Source: Mesorhabditis belari (taxonomy: Eukaryota > Nematoda > Chromadorea > Rhabditida > Rhabditidae). From it: a DNA stretch of 64,000 nt. The notes beneath the pieces are model-generated. The model saw only the letters and a list, made by a program, of their open reading frames with translations. It ran no database searches and was not told where the DNA came from. Numbering within the stretch: position 1 is the stretch's first letter; the number at the start of each line of letters is the position of its first letter. Below, one piece after another: positions 33,682 through 45,959 of this stretch. The stretch is from contig CAUEEP010000233.1 of the NCBI GenBank assembly GCA_958450365.1, positions 1 to 64,000 on the forward strand. The letters run 5' to 3'. The position numbers were made by a program, and so were the translations under genes.

Positions 33682-36600
33682 AAACCCCTGGAAAAGCTGA
33701 AAAGCTGGCCTCTTGTCCCTCATCGTCAGCGATGAATCCGGGAGAATTAGATCGTCTCCCGATGCCTGGAGTTTTTCAATCAATAAATGCTTTCACAATA
33801 GCTGGTTGGTGGAAGAAAACTTGAAATCAAGAAAGCTATGAAATTAAATGAAACCTTTTAATTCCAGAAGATGGCCGAACTGCTTATTTTCACGATCCTC
33901 AGCCTGATGTGGTCTATTCAGTCGATTTGAGAAATGGAATCAAGAAAGCACTGAAATGGTCAGTAATCAAGATTAGACAATCAAATTACTAAGCAAATAT
34001 GTTATACGAAATGATTGTTGATGTTTATCACATTGTCTGTTTCAATGGAAATGTGAATTTAAGACGAAATTTATTTGATAACCCTTTTTCAGGGAAGATC
34101 ACGATTTCAAGCACCGTCGCTGGTTATGCTACACTCTATTCAACTTTAAATACTCAAATGAAGTCTATTTGTCGATGTTGTTCTACAATAAGCATAAAAA
34201 GGTTGAATACAATTTGAAATCTAAAATACTTTTCGTTTAGGTTTTTTGCTTGATTCATTTTCTGATCGCTGGGGAGTTGTTGATCAAAAGGCAGACATCG
34301 ATGTTGAATACTTCAGCGATTACACATGATCGATTGGCATATTCAGTGCAGAAATGCTCGAATGAAATCCAGGTAACTTTAAGGATAAAATAGCTGCAAA
34401 ATTGACTTAAGCATTGCTTTACAACAAAACCCAAGTAGTTCTAAACTTAGATCTAGACTCTAGACCATTATATTGGCTTGGCAAAGTTGTACAGTGCAAG
34501 CTTGGCCTTGTTGGACAGCTGTTTAGTACTACTAAGCTTTCCAGATGATCTTTTATGAACGATTCTCCCGAGCTCACTCAATAGATGGAGATGAAAACCA
34601 AAATCCGTTACACTTTGTCTGTTGCATTCTCGACACGACAACAATGAGAGTCACCACGAAACAGGGAATGCTCCCAATGGGACAATGGGAATTGCCATTC
34701 ATCACGAATCGAGTAAGCTAGTCAAAACATGATTTGCTAAAGTTTACAACAGCATTACTACTTTGTTCCTAGAAGCTTCATGTTCTCTGCACCACTAGAA
34801 GCCCGAACATTTTGGCTTCTAGGAGTTTGGAATCAACAGAAACACTCTGGGATGCACGGGCTATCAATCCATCATTGAATGATCTCACTCCGGCCAAGAA
34901 AGGTAGAAATTTTGAGGGTAAATTTAGTCTGAACTTGGTCGCACTTAGACGCATAGCATTTGGCCGGCTCAACCAGTTGACCTTCCCTTGTTGTACTTAC
35001 AAGAAAAAGTCAACTGGCTAAGCCGGCCAAATGCTATGCAACCCATACCATTCGACGCAGAACTTGATGCTGATTCCGAATATATATTCCGTTAAATGAC
35101 AATCTGCCAGGAGTTATAAGCGTCTAAAGTTTTGTTAGAGCTTTGAAAATGTGGTCATTTGGGTTCGGGGCAGTCATGGTCGAGTGGTACAGCGTTCATT
35201 TTCAGAGCTCACAAGTTCGAGCCCCACTTGGAGTTATTCTTTTGCTTTTTTTCAAAAAGTGCTCTTTCTGCGGTCAACTGACCGCTCCAGATAATCTTCC
35301 TTGTTAGTCCATTAATTGTGGCACCCTAAAACTTTATCAAGTTTTATTGTGGTAATCTAAAATTTTCAGCTCAATGGTGCAACGCCTGGACAACGGAAGC
35401 CGGGTATTTTGCGCTATTGGAAAAGGTTTGTAAGGAAAATAGCATTTTCATAAAAAGCTTCAGATTGTGAGCCAAGAAGAGCCGGAAGTGCAAACGATAC
35501 GTCGGGTTTTCCTCTGGCATTTAGATCCGAGTACAGCTAGTTGGACAAAGTAAGAGAAAAATTTGAGATTTTCGTAATTTCTCTGTATATTAGACTTCCT
35601 TGTCAACAGGATCTCCCGGATTGCGCATCGAATATTTCTTTTCGAATCGGTTTAGATGGGATGGGATACGTGCATTGTGATCTTCAACCAAGAGAGGCTT
35701 GCATACTGAAAGTGAAGCTCGATCAAGCGTTGGTAAGTTGATAAAGTTCATCAAAAAAAGCAAAAAAAAAGATTGTTAGTTAAATATTTAGTTAACTAGT
35801 TTAAAAATGTAATTTTTTTCTTTAGACAAACGCGAATCGAGTGGCGGCCGAGGCGGCGGCGGAAGATTGGCTACCTTTAGAATCGCATAGCACCGAAAAT
35901 GGACAAAACTCTTCAAATTTCAGGTTTTTAAATAAAAAAATCTAACAAGTTATATATTTTAAAATCTAGAGAACCTTTATCTGATCTGATTTGCCCGATT
36001 TGTTTGGATACATACGATGACGCTCGGACACTCTCTTGTGGCCATTCCTTGTGTTGGGCTTGCGTGGAACAGATGCGACTTGTTGGTGAGTTGTTTGGAG
36101 AATTACTTCATAAAATTCAGAAAATTGCATAGATTTTCATAGAAATTCGAGATTTAACTGTTTGTTTTTTTCAGCGAAAAGCGAGACAGTTGCGTGTCCG
36201 GCTTGTCGAAAGCTCACAAAGATCCCAGCTGGTGGATTGCCAGTGAATTATGGGTTAAAAGGTGAGTGAAAATGGTTAATAAATGAAATATAATCTAAAA
36301 TATAAGTATTAGAACTAATTCTGCAAATTTAGATGCAATTCTAACCCTCAGCCGTCTTGTCGAGGTCCGGAATCGAGGAATTCGTTGCGGAGAGTGTCGG
36401 GAGAAATGTGAAGAGACGAAAATGTGGACGTGTTTGACGTGTTTGAGACACGGGAGTACGGTAAGTCAAAATTAAAATAGAGTTTAAATCTAAAATAATA
36501 TTCTCCAGAAACTCAACCGTGAATCGATGGTTTATGTCGGAAATTTGAATGCTTCAAGTTTTGAAGAAGATCCAAATGACAGCAATGCAGAAAGTCTACA

Positions 36601-38488
36601 AAAAGAGGTTAGGATTCGTTTTAAATGCAAATTCTAAGCTAATTTTTCAATTTCTATTGATTTACTTGAAAATTTGTTTCTAGATGAGCCAACAAGAGCG
36701 CTTTGGGCGTTTCTCGTTTTGCGCATCTTGTCTACTTTATTATCATAAAGGGCACGACTACGAAGAAGTGCTCAAATTACGGTAATTATTTCAAATTCGT
36801 GCAATTAACTTTCGAAATTTTCAGAGAACGATCAAAATTGGTGGATGAGATGAAAGGAAAATGGTTGGAAAAGGCGAATTCGAGCATTCAAACGATCAAA
36901 GAGACGACAACCACAATTACAAATGGACTGTTTGATGAGGTGATGTTAACTAAAGATGCGCAAAACGAGAAACGCCCAAAGCGCTCTTGTTGGCTCATCT
37001 AGAGTCAAATTTTCATCTTTTTTCATCTTTTAACCAAAAGAATTCTAAGCTTTTACTATTAGATTTATTTCTAAATCCCAGGTTCTTCTCGAGAATGTTC
37101 GCATTAAATTCGATGAAATTTGCGATGTTGCTAAATGTTCGAATGAGGAAATTGAGGGAAGAGGAGGAGCAGTGATCGAGAAATTACAAAGAATACAGAA
37201 AGAGTTTCATCAAGGATTTCAAAGGCATTTCGAGGTGGGAAAAGCGATTTTCAATCGAGAAAACTGCTTTCAGGAATTTCTCGAACGATGCTCTACAGCG
37301 ATCTCTTCAAATCCACCATCGTTTCATGGATCTCCGCAGAATTTGTCTCCATTAGAGCCACCGAGGGGATTTTCATCGCGAAGAAGCTCAACGGATCGAA
37401 ATTTCACTCCACAATCTTCGTCACCGACTCCAAGATATGAAGTAAGTAAAAACCGGCCTTCAGCTACATTTATCGATAGCTAAATCCTGTTGACTTTTAG
37501 AAAGAAACCGAGGTGTCAATCCCTTCCCTTGCCCCATCTCTGCCCACTCCAACATCTCTCGGTTCTCACAGTTCTCCTCTTCCACCACCACTTCCCTCAA
37601 CTCTTCCACCATTGGAAAAATTGAAGCTAGAAAGTGAACCGATCATTCGAAGACCCACTGTTTTGTCATCACTGCGGGTGAGTCTAACACTATGTGCTCT
37701 CAAAAGTTCTTATACTTTTTGTAAGCTTCTAGTTTGACTCGGAAAACAGGCTACTTTTAAAAAAACTAACACCGGATTATGAAAATCCAAGTATCTTTAC
37801 AATTACTATACTTTTTTGCCCAACTTTAAACAACTTTTTGATGAGAGATCGTCACGGTGCTTTTTTTGTTTTTGAGATTTGGGTGCTCTCCGTAGAATCG
37901 CTTGAAAATCTTTCGTTTTTGAGATATAAAGTTTGTTTGTGGATTGTTTTTAAGAAAAAAAAACTTAGTTCTATCAAATGGTAACAACAGTTTTTTGGAG
38001 AAAATCTCATTTTGTAAAGTTTAAGTCAACTTTTGCAAAAATCTTCAGCGACCAGACCTGGATGTAAAAAATCCTAGTCAAAAAGTTGTTGAGAGTTGAA
38101 ATCTTTTTATAAAAAATGAGCATATTAGGGTAAAAAGATCTGTATTTTTAAAATCCGGCTTTAGTTTTTCGAAACTCACGTGTTTTTCAAGTCAAAAAAC
38201 TGCCTACGGAAAAAGTATAGGAACTTTTGAGACATTCTGTATTATAAAACTCCTTCACCTGTCTAATCCATTGATTAGTATGAAGTTAAATACTTTAATG
38301 TATATTTAAAAGATCATAAATCTCAACTATTCCAGGATCGTCCCACTTCCCTTCAATCATCTCCCCTTTCCTCTCCACTCCAACCGAGAACTGTTGTCAT
38401 TGTACAGAGGCCATCTCTCACTCAAGCTCTTCAAGCATCTCCCAACAATTCTCCCCGAAAAACCACAGCTGTCACTTCTGAGATCTAA
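33682..38488 (+). CDS. RING/zinc-finger protein with long N-terminal domain, about 804 aa
   Basis: Nineteen exons from ATG 33732 (exon ends 33804; then 33868-33958, 34093-34201, 34241-34372, 34545-34712, 34773-34902, 35370-35425, 35464-35549, 35594-35732, 35826-35923, 35970-36085, 36175-36261, 36333-36460, 36509-36607, 36684-36781, 36825-36939, 37082-37441, 37501-37677, 38336-38488). They sum to 2415 nt in frame. The N-terminal half (TAYFHDPQPDVVYSVDL, LHFVCCILDTTT, RRVFLWHLDPSTASW) looks like beta-propeller blades. A C3HC4 RING follows (CPICLD, LSCGHSLCWACVE, CPACRK), then a B-box-like cysteine cluster (CGECREKC, CLTCLRHG, FCASCLLYYHKGHD), a helical region and a Ser/Pro-rich tail. Likely a TRIM-related E3 ubiquitin ligase. 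The exon begins after tttcag at 33681, so an upstream exon or a trans-spliced leader is possible. Confidence 0.85.
34951..35039 (+). repeat. Intronic hairpin with ~30-bp arms
   Basis: Left arm gcatagcatttggccggctc..., right arm its near-complement ending ccggccaaatgctatgc, loop about 28 nt with its own small stem. It lies in the sense intron between exons 6 and 7 of the RING gene. Confidence 0.85.
35173..35245 (+). pseudogene. tRNA-like sequence (type II resembling)
   Basis: gcagtcatggtcgagtggta resembles a Leu/Ser tRNA A box, and aagttcgagcccc a B box, at suitable spacing. The T stem does not pair fully. It is in a RING-gene intron. Confidence 0.35.
37698..38231. mobile_element. Intronic foldback MITE, about 530 bp
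   Basis: Ends ctcaaaagttcttatac and gtataggaacttttgag are inverted, and a second inverted pair (caactttttga/tcaaaaagttg) lies inside. It sits in the last intron of the RING gene. Confidence 0.65.
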
Positions 38489-39257
38489 GTTGAGTGTTAT
38501 TTCTTAAAAGTCATGTGATTTAAGAACGGGTTATTGTATATTTATTCGATAAAAATTGTAATTGTTGGAAGTTCAAAAATCATCAACCACAAACTCTCGG
38601 CTCTCATTCAAAAACAATCAATTTCTTCTCTTCAAAAGAAATGCGTGCTCTTCTTTGTTCTCCTGTCAGTGTGCTTGGCTATTCTGACTCAGACAATAGT
38701 TTGTTGACTCAATATTAACTCAATATTAATCAGGCAATCTGAAACAGGTTTACACATGTGGAAGTGAGATCAAATGCCCGGCCGGGCTTTATTGCAAAGT
38801 TCATAAGGCCTCAACTGGTGAAAGGAATTTGTGAACGAAGAAAACACCCGCTGGATGGGCATTACTCATGCTTCTCTGCGGTTGTCATACATTTCTCTTT
38901 TTAAAACCAATAATTGATCATTGATTTTTGGATGAAAAACTAATATAAACGCATCGAAAGAAGGAAAATGCTTCATAGGAAAGCTGAAAATGCTTCTTCT
39001 TCTTAGATTCTTAAAATCTCTTAATGTTTTTCATTGTCAACTGCTGAGTCAAAGATTTCAACCGGCAATTCACGGGATTTCATCAGGACAGTATGCAAAA
39101 TGATAATGAATAACTATTTAACTAAAAAACTTTCAAAGAAAAGTTGTAAGAACGGTTGCCGCTTCTTTTTCAATGGAAATCTGCATTTTGATGTTCAAAT
39201 CCGGCGCTTTCATGCAAAAAAATATCAACTTAGATTTATTTTCTTTTTTCAAGCTCG
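38489..39257. other. Intergenic spacer between convergent genes
   Basis: Contains the 3' flank of the RING gene and of lectin copy 2. A 127-codon plus-strand ORF here partly overlaps the lectin's last exon on the other strand and is its shadow. Confidence 0.4.
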
Positions 39258-41498
39258 TCATTTCTTATTTGGTGCCATTTTGCACACATATCGTGAACTG
39301 ATCGGCTCATCTGGGCCATTGTCCCAGAGCTTCCTCTCGCACGAATCATCATTGGCCATCTGGAAAAAATTTATTAACTTTATAAAGACATTATCCAATG
39401 AGAAGATAATATTTTGAAATTTTGACTAACAACTGATTAGTAACTAACAACTTCCAGTTAACGTTCCAGTTAACAACTTCCAATAACTAACAACTAACAA
39501 CAACTTATTTAACTGATTTCTTCAAAAACCCTACCGCCCAGTAAAAGTTCTCCGTAATCGCAGCTCCTCCATTATAATCGACTTTCGATCCATCACTCCA
39601 TTGCCCAGTTCCAAGTGTTCCATTTCCAAAATAACCAATCCAAGCATATTGGAAGTAACATGGTTCACTGTTTGGAGCCGCGTAATAATCGTAGACGACA
39701 TTTGAAGAGATTAGATCTAGAAAAGCTTGTAAGTTGAAATTTTGGTCTGGAAAAGCTTCGTTTGTAAGTTTAACTTTTGGTTCCTTTTCTGCTTAAGATG
39801 ATCACTGTAAAGACGTTAGTTTTTTAATTCTCTAAGCTACGATAAAACCTTGAAGCACTTTGAATTTTAGAAGCATTTCCAAATCAAATCAAAGCATTGA
39901 TACAAATCCGCTTCTTTGAGTCTGAAAATCAAAGCTTCACTTCATCAAAGCTTCATTTCATCAAAGCTTCATTTCATCAAAGCTTCATTTCATCAAAGCT
40001 TCATTTCATCAAAGCTTCACTAACCGTAAATGAAATTATTCTCATCATCTGAGTGAATTGAAACAAGATGTGAGTTCATTTTTTGACAATTTATCTCGGA
40101 AATCGACCAGTTGTAGAGTTGCCAATGAATTCTGTCATAGAAAGTGAAGTCCTGAAAAAAAAAAGTGATTAGTTTGTTTGATTGACGATTTCTACCTGGA
40201 AGTAATAACAATATCCAGTCTTTTTTTGATAAATCCAATCATTCGGGCAAGGAAAATCTGAATCAAATGAATTTTTCTCAAAAAAGAATGCCAACTATTT
40301 TGGTCGACAGTGCAGAAGAAAGCTCGTTCTTTGACACAATCGCTGGCTGCCCATTTCCCATTGGAATCGATTGTTGTACAGTTTCCGGCAGTGCTTGGCT
40401 CATCTGGAAATGATATTTGGTCAAAGCTTGGTTTATTTTCCACTTAAAGCTAATGATTATCTAATAAGGATTATCTAATTCATGATTTTTTTGCAAACTT
40501 GAGTATTTTTAGGATTATTTTATGCTACAAAATTTCTACTTTCTAAATCTAACAAAATCGAACGAAAGATAAAGCTTGTATGAGCTGTTTCATCAATTTT
40601 TCAAGTGAATCTTCAATATAATCTTGAATTCCCCAACTTTACGACTAGTTTTTTTATGAAAAGACTTACTTGGTGCCCAATTCTGAAATGTAAGCGGCGT
40701 TCCATCAGCATACGTCCATGTATTATTCCCATTTCGTATCACTCCGATGTAAGTCGGATTTCCAATCAAATCTAAGGCCGATTTTTTCATTGTTTAAATC
40801 ATTGAACAAAACTGTCTGTCATCATTGCACCAACGAAAGCGTTCTCAAAAACATTTTGCACTTTCGCCAGGATTCCTCCATAAACGGCACATTTGCGATT
40901 GGCATCGTTGTAGGCTTTTGCTGGAAAGAGGGAGATTTTGAGACTTCAAAATTTTACATCATTTTAACTGAGCAAACACCTTTTGAAAGCATGGATTCAA
41001 AATAAAATTGGAAACAAAAACATCTAACAAATTTTCCACTTACTATTTTCATGAAAAATGAAGTTAATTTCGCAAAATCGGACTTTGTCTCACTTTAAAA
41101 ACAAGTGCATTTTAGCGATGAATGGCTTAAAAGTTGCACACGATTCTAACTGAGTAACCATTTGTCATTTGTCATTTGTCAATTTGTCATTTGTCATCTA
41201 TTATTTGTCATTTATCATTTGTCATTTGTCATTTGTCATTTGTCATTTGTCAATTTGTCAACCATTACTAGTGATTTCAAATAAAATTGGTCTCAAAATG
41301 TTATCAGAATTGAAATTTTCATTTGCTTGACTATTCATAATCAAATTCGAAATGAAAAAGTGAGAATTTTCCCAAAAACTCACTGTCAACAATCGGGTAA
41401 AGGCAAATGTTCTCATTCGGAATCTGTTCACTTCCAATCGGGCATTGAAAAGTCTGTGCAAAGAATAGAAAAAGTAGTGATGGAACTAGGGAATTCAT
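39258..41498 (-). CDS. Secreted two-domain C-type lectin (copy 2)
   Basis: Eight exons: 41384-41498, 40813-40920, 40670-40771, 40296-40403, 40196-40257, 40025-40151, 39535-39716, 39258-39359. They total 906 nt, giving 301 aa in frame. The signal peptide MNSLVPSLLFLFFAQTFQC leads into domain 1 (YNDANRKCAVYGGILAKV, PTYIGVIRNGNN, TFQNWAPS, CVKERAFFC) and domain 2 (CPNDWIYQKKTGYCYYF, CQKMNSHLVSIHSDDEN, AWIGYFGNG, RYVCKMAPN). Intron positions match copies 1 and 3. Tandem atcaaagcttcatttc units (39935-40018) and an atttgtc minisatellite (41160-41268) lie in its introns. Confidence 0.9.
39935..40018. repeat. Intronic 16-bp tandem repeat
   Basis: About five units of atcaaagcttcatttc in an intron of lectin copy 2. 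Confidence 0.9.
41160..41268. repeat. Intronic atttgtc minisatellite
   Basis: About fourteen 7-8-bp units of atttgtc/aatttgtc in the first intron of lectin copy 2. Confidence 0.9.
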
Positions 41499-41603
41499 TG
41501 CGAATTGCCAATAATTAGGAGATTTTTGCTTTTCGAGTCAATAAATATAGAAGAATTTCATCTTTCTTACTTCCCCATTGCGTGTACCTGACTGAATGCC
41601 TTT

Positions 41604-41610
41604 CTTATCT
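41604..41610 (-). promoter_or_regulatory. AGATAAG motif upstream of lectin copy 2
   Basis: cttatct on the plus strand, 106 bp before the start at 41498. Confidence 0.4.
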
Positions 41611-41987
41611 TTATTTCTCTGAAAATCATCCCCCGATTCGTTATGTGTACCTGGGAAATCATTATTTTGAGTGTAAAAAGGTCAACTCGCTAAAAATTGA
41701 GTCGAGTTTTCTCTGGTGATCTTTGGAGACTAAACTTTTCATAAAATAATGTAGCAATGGGTTTTTAATTGTAATTTATTGTTTAAAAGAAAATTGATAA
41801 TTACTTTCCCTTTAAATCAGCTGACTCAAGCGCGCTTTTCGTTTTCAAGACCATCGATCTCAAATTCAAGTTTTCACTCTGATTTGATTGATTCGCAATG
41901 CTCGCCGCAACAAAAGCACCGTAATCAAACTGAAAAAAAGAATTTATTACAGATTTTTGTTTAGTTATTTGACAAAAATTTCAATAC

Positions 41988-42282
41988 GGACAGTTTTAGT
42001 GTTTCATTTTGAATAAAGCATAAAGCAATAAAGCAAGCTGCCTGGGTCATTCCAGGAAAAAAGTTGAGCTATCAATAAGTACTCGAGCAAAAGATGAGCA
42101 GTTCACTCACCCATCCCAGAATTCTCCACTCGAGAAAAGCGCCAATTGGGCTGAATAGTAAATGGCTTCAGCGATTATACAAAAATCGGTGAACACATAA
42201 ACAAAACTCGGATAGTTTTAGTGTTTCATTTTGAATAGTAAAGCAAGTTGCCTGGGTCAATCCAGGAAAAAAGTTGAATTGA
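41988..42282. repeat. Direct repeat pair of ~75 bp
   Basis: gttttagtgtttcattttga and gcctgggtca...ccaggaaaaaag occur at 41992-42066 and again at 42209-42282. Confidence 0.8.
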
Positions 42283-42507
42283 ACAACAAAAAAGGCACCT
42301 TGGACGTTAGAAGAGTACATAGAAAAGAAAACAGAGAAAAACAGAAGCGTTTTTCATTGTACTCATCTTTAAGCCATTTTTGAATCCGCTGAACGTTTCG
42401 AGGAAGAGTTGGTCGTTAAATTAGTCGTTAAATTATTTTGGGTATGAGTAATTTTAGTTCATCATTTCCTGCCAAGTTACTTTAATTCTTCAATTTTCAA
42501 TCTTCAT

Positions 42508-44130
42508 CAGGTCTTGAGCTCATTGGAGCTTTCTTTGAAAAAATGCAATCTAGAGTTGAATCAGCTGCTTCGCCTTTCTAAAGGATTGAAATTCTGCATT
42601 CGTTCGATGTTTGGCCCCTTGGGCCTTCCAAAAATTGCGCTAACACCCGTATTTCAGGGCAGAAAGCGACGGGTAATTGGTATCAGTTTTCAACCAGCAA
42701 TAAACGCACCTCGGCTAGGCCTCATTGGTCACGTTATCGCCTCTGCGCAAAGCTGATGTCAAGGAGGAAAGGGAAGAGTATAGGGAAAAGACATGTGCCA
42801 GAAAGCACGCGTTTCTGCGGCTGCACAGAGAACGGCAGACGCTTTGTGAAAGAGCCAGACAAGTAGGCCTAATTGACCTAAAATAATGCTCCTTTTACCG
42901 TAATCTCCGCCCACTTTTCCTCGCATAGGACAATGATAAGTAATGCTTGCCAAAATTAACCCTCATTTCAAAATTTCCATTCTCATTTCTTCCCTATACC
43001 CTATTTATGACAAAATAGACATAAAATACCCTCAAAAATGGGTAATTCAAGTCCGCAAGTCCAGAAAAGACACTAATGCAAATGAAATACGAAATTATTA
43101 CCTATGAAAGCATCTTTTACCCGGCAGAGTCGATGAAATTCAATTTTGGTCTGGAGAGGGCACTAATTCAAGTTTTCTTTGAGTTACCCTTCTCGAATTT
43201 CCATTTTTAATACAACTGATTTTTCGTGAAACTAATGCAGATTTTCTATAAAATATTCAATCACTTTAAATGGTTCGTTGAAAGTTCAGACGCGTACGAT
43301 CAAAATTGGCAGCGAAGATAAGCAAATCGAAACAATTAAGGCAATTTGTGCAAAGATTTTCCTCAAAATTTGAGCCTTAGAACAGTTGGTGCTCTTCCTG
43401 CTCAATTAATTTTTTCCTGGCTTTTCAAGACTTGAATTTGATAGAAATTAAAAGTATTTAATGAAAGAAACTCTGGAAAAGGTTTCTTGAGAAAAACGAA
43501 GAAAATGAAGGATTGAAAATGGTTATTTGTGAGACGGAGAGTGGTCATTTGACTGAATCGATCTCAAAAATGCCATCGATAGATTTTCCCATGTTTGGTG
43601 ACATTTCTGGGGTAAATTTTGGCTCATATCATTCATCAACATTTCGAAAAATCGTTGAATTAACCCTTAAAAACGCTTCGTTTTTCATGAATTCCATTAA
43701 TTGAGTCCATTAATCGATGCCTTTCTCTGTGGTGGGAGATTACGGTAAAAGGAGCATTATTTTAGGTCAATTAGGCCTACTTGTCTGCCTCTTTCACAAA
43801 GCGTCTGCCGTTCTCTGTGCAGAAACGCGTGCTTTCTGGCACACGTCTTTTCCCTATACCCTTCCCTTTCCTCCTTGACATCAGCTTTGCGCAGAGGCGA
43901 TAACGTGACCAATGAGGCCTAGCCGAGGTGCGTTTATTGCTGGTTGAAAACTGATACCAATTACCCGTCGCTTTCTGCCCTGAAATACGGGTGTTAGCGC
44001 AATTTTTGGAAGGCCCAAGGGGCCAGACGTTGAACGGATGCAGAATTTCAATCCTTTAGAAAGGCGAAGCAGCTGATTCAACGCTAGATTGGAGTTTTTC
44101 AAAGAACGCTCCAATCAGCTCAAGGCCCTA
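42508..44130. mobile_element. 1.6-kb foldback element with ~400-bp inverted arms
   Basis: The arm 42508-42909 is repeated in inverse at 43732-44130 at high identity (shared blocks include attggtatcagttttcaacc and ttaggtcaattaggcctac). The 820-bp middle has no recognised gene. A 76-codon frame (QLLRLSKGLKFCIRS, GLPKIALTPVFQG) stays open in both arms, which may only reflect recent copying. No transposase seen. Confidence 0.8.
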
Positions 44131-45685
44131 GGGGCCAAAAAATGAATAAAGACTAGAAAGCTATATCCTTAGCTATTTTTTTAGCACCGACGAAGTAACT
44201 TCTTCGATACAACAATGATCCCAAGCCTCATAGAAAAGACTTTCTTTAAATAAATTCTTCATTCAAAGCGAATTTCCCTCTTATAACAGACTCATAATAT
44301 CGTGCTGTATCGACTATAGCGACAGACTCATAATATCGATCAGCAATCGACTAGGAAAACTTTTTGAGTTTTAAGCTTTCGCAGAAGCAGAAGGGATTTG
44401 CTTTTGTTTGGGAGTTTCAAAAGGAATCATAGTGACATTGCAACTGCTCGGACAATGAAGAGAAAAAAACATTGGTTTCGACTTCTTTTTTCTTGAACTT
44501 GAAAGCCAAGGTTGATTTTGGCCCAAGGCTAACTTACAACCTTTAGTATCCTCAAGATTCAACATAATGCCACTGATCAACCATATTTCAGGCGGCCTAC
44601 TCTATTTCAACTATTTCAACTCTTCTTCTTTTCTCCGACGAAAATTCTTCTGTGCAATCCCTCCAACTCCGAACACAAAGCATTTTCAAGCTAAAACAAT
44701 CCATTTTCACCCTTCAATTCATTTTTCTGTTTTGTTGTTTTCCCTCTTATCAAATTTCAATTTTCCTTTCCCCAATGAGAATCGTTTCTATTTGTGCAAA
44801 TTCCTTTCCAATCTTTTCATTTTTTGAGAAAACTTTTCTTTTGAAAGTCTTGTGATTGTGCCCAATCGTTCAGTTTATTTGTTTTGAAACTTATGGTTTT
44901 TCACGCAAAAATCCTGAAAACATTCACTTCTCAACGTGGAGAGCATCGAAAATTTGCCGATTTTTTTCTAAATTTGAAATTTTTTATACAAAAAGCTGAT
45001 TTTGTTGTGAGAAAAAAAGCTGACCGGTGATTGACGATCGGAAACTTTAAATGAAAAACGCTTTTTTAACAGCTTCTGCTCCAAATTTTTACTTTTTTTG
45101 AGCCTCAAAGCAATTTTTTCGAAATTCTCGATCACCAATTTCCCAGTTATACAAAATTCTTTTCAAATCATCTATTTTCTTTTTATTTTGTCCTAGTAGA
45201 GCTCTTCGATCGCAAGCTGAACCAAAAAAAAAACTCTGTGAGAACAGTTTTTTAACAAAATAAAATTCAAAACTTTGAACTTCTTTGAAATTGAAAATAA
45301 AAGTCCCGAAAACCTCATCGTTTTTCTCTATTTTTTTTTCCGTTTTCCTCATCGTGTGTCTGAAATTTTAAAAATAAAAAATAAAAACCTCGAATCTTTC
45401 ATCGTTTTCTTTAAGAAAGCAATAGAAAATGAAAAACAAAAATGTAGAAAAAGAAAGTGAAAAGTTAGAGGAAAATGAGTATATCAAGTAAGGTGTATTT
45501 ACATTTTTTTTGAAGCATAAAGTACAGAATAAAAAACAATTTTAACAAAAGACAAACAAACAAAATAAACAAAATTAGATTCAATTTTTCACCCAAATAA
45601 TCAACGATACATAAACAAAGGTTCAATCAAATCATAGAAAGATTTTCAAAGCGTACAAGATTTTATTGTAAATATTTTCAAATGA
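44131..45685. other. Intergenic region with one small ORF
   Basis: A minus-strand 69-codon ORF at 44371-44580 (SSCNVTMIPFETPKQKQ near its end) resembles in part a frame at 51652-51790 (PCNVTAMNLIVF); neither has clear exons. The remainder is T-rich spacer with no gene recognised. Confidence 0.3.
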
Positions 45686-45752
45686 TAGATTCATAGAAGC
45701 AATTGCACTCTCTCTTCATCGAAGAGAGAGTCCAATTGCTTCTATGAATCTA
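45686..45752. repeat. Near-perfect 32-bp hairpin
   Basis: Arms tagattcatagaagcaattg... and ...caattgcttctatgaatcta pair at 31 of 32 positions around a 3-nt loop. It lies 3' of the antiporter gene. Confidence 0.9.
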
Positions 45753-45959
45753 CTTTTTCTTTGTGAATTCACTAAACCTCATCTGAAACAGTTGAGGGGG
45801 AAATTCCCAAAAAAAAAACCCGCAACACTTCATCAACTTTATCAAGTTTCTGTTGAGTATTGATTTCTGAACTACATCAGTTTCCGCAACTAGCGACAAT
45901 TCCAATTCTTGAGATCTCAAGGTATAGGTGGGTATACAACTATAGCATAATGACTGCTT

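Noticed and set aside
41160..41268. Regularly spaced atttgtc repeats considered as a binding-site array
   Set aside because: Unit length drifts between 7 and 8 bp and the location is mid-intron, as expected of a plain minisatellite.
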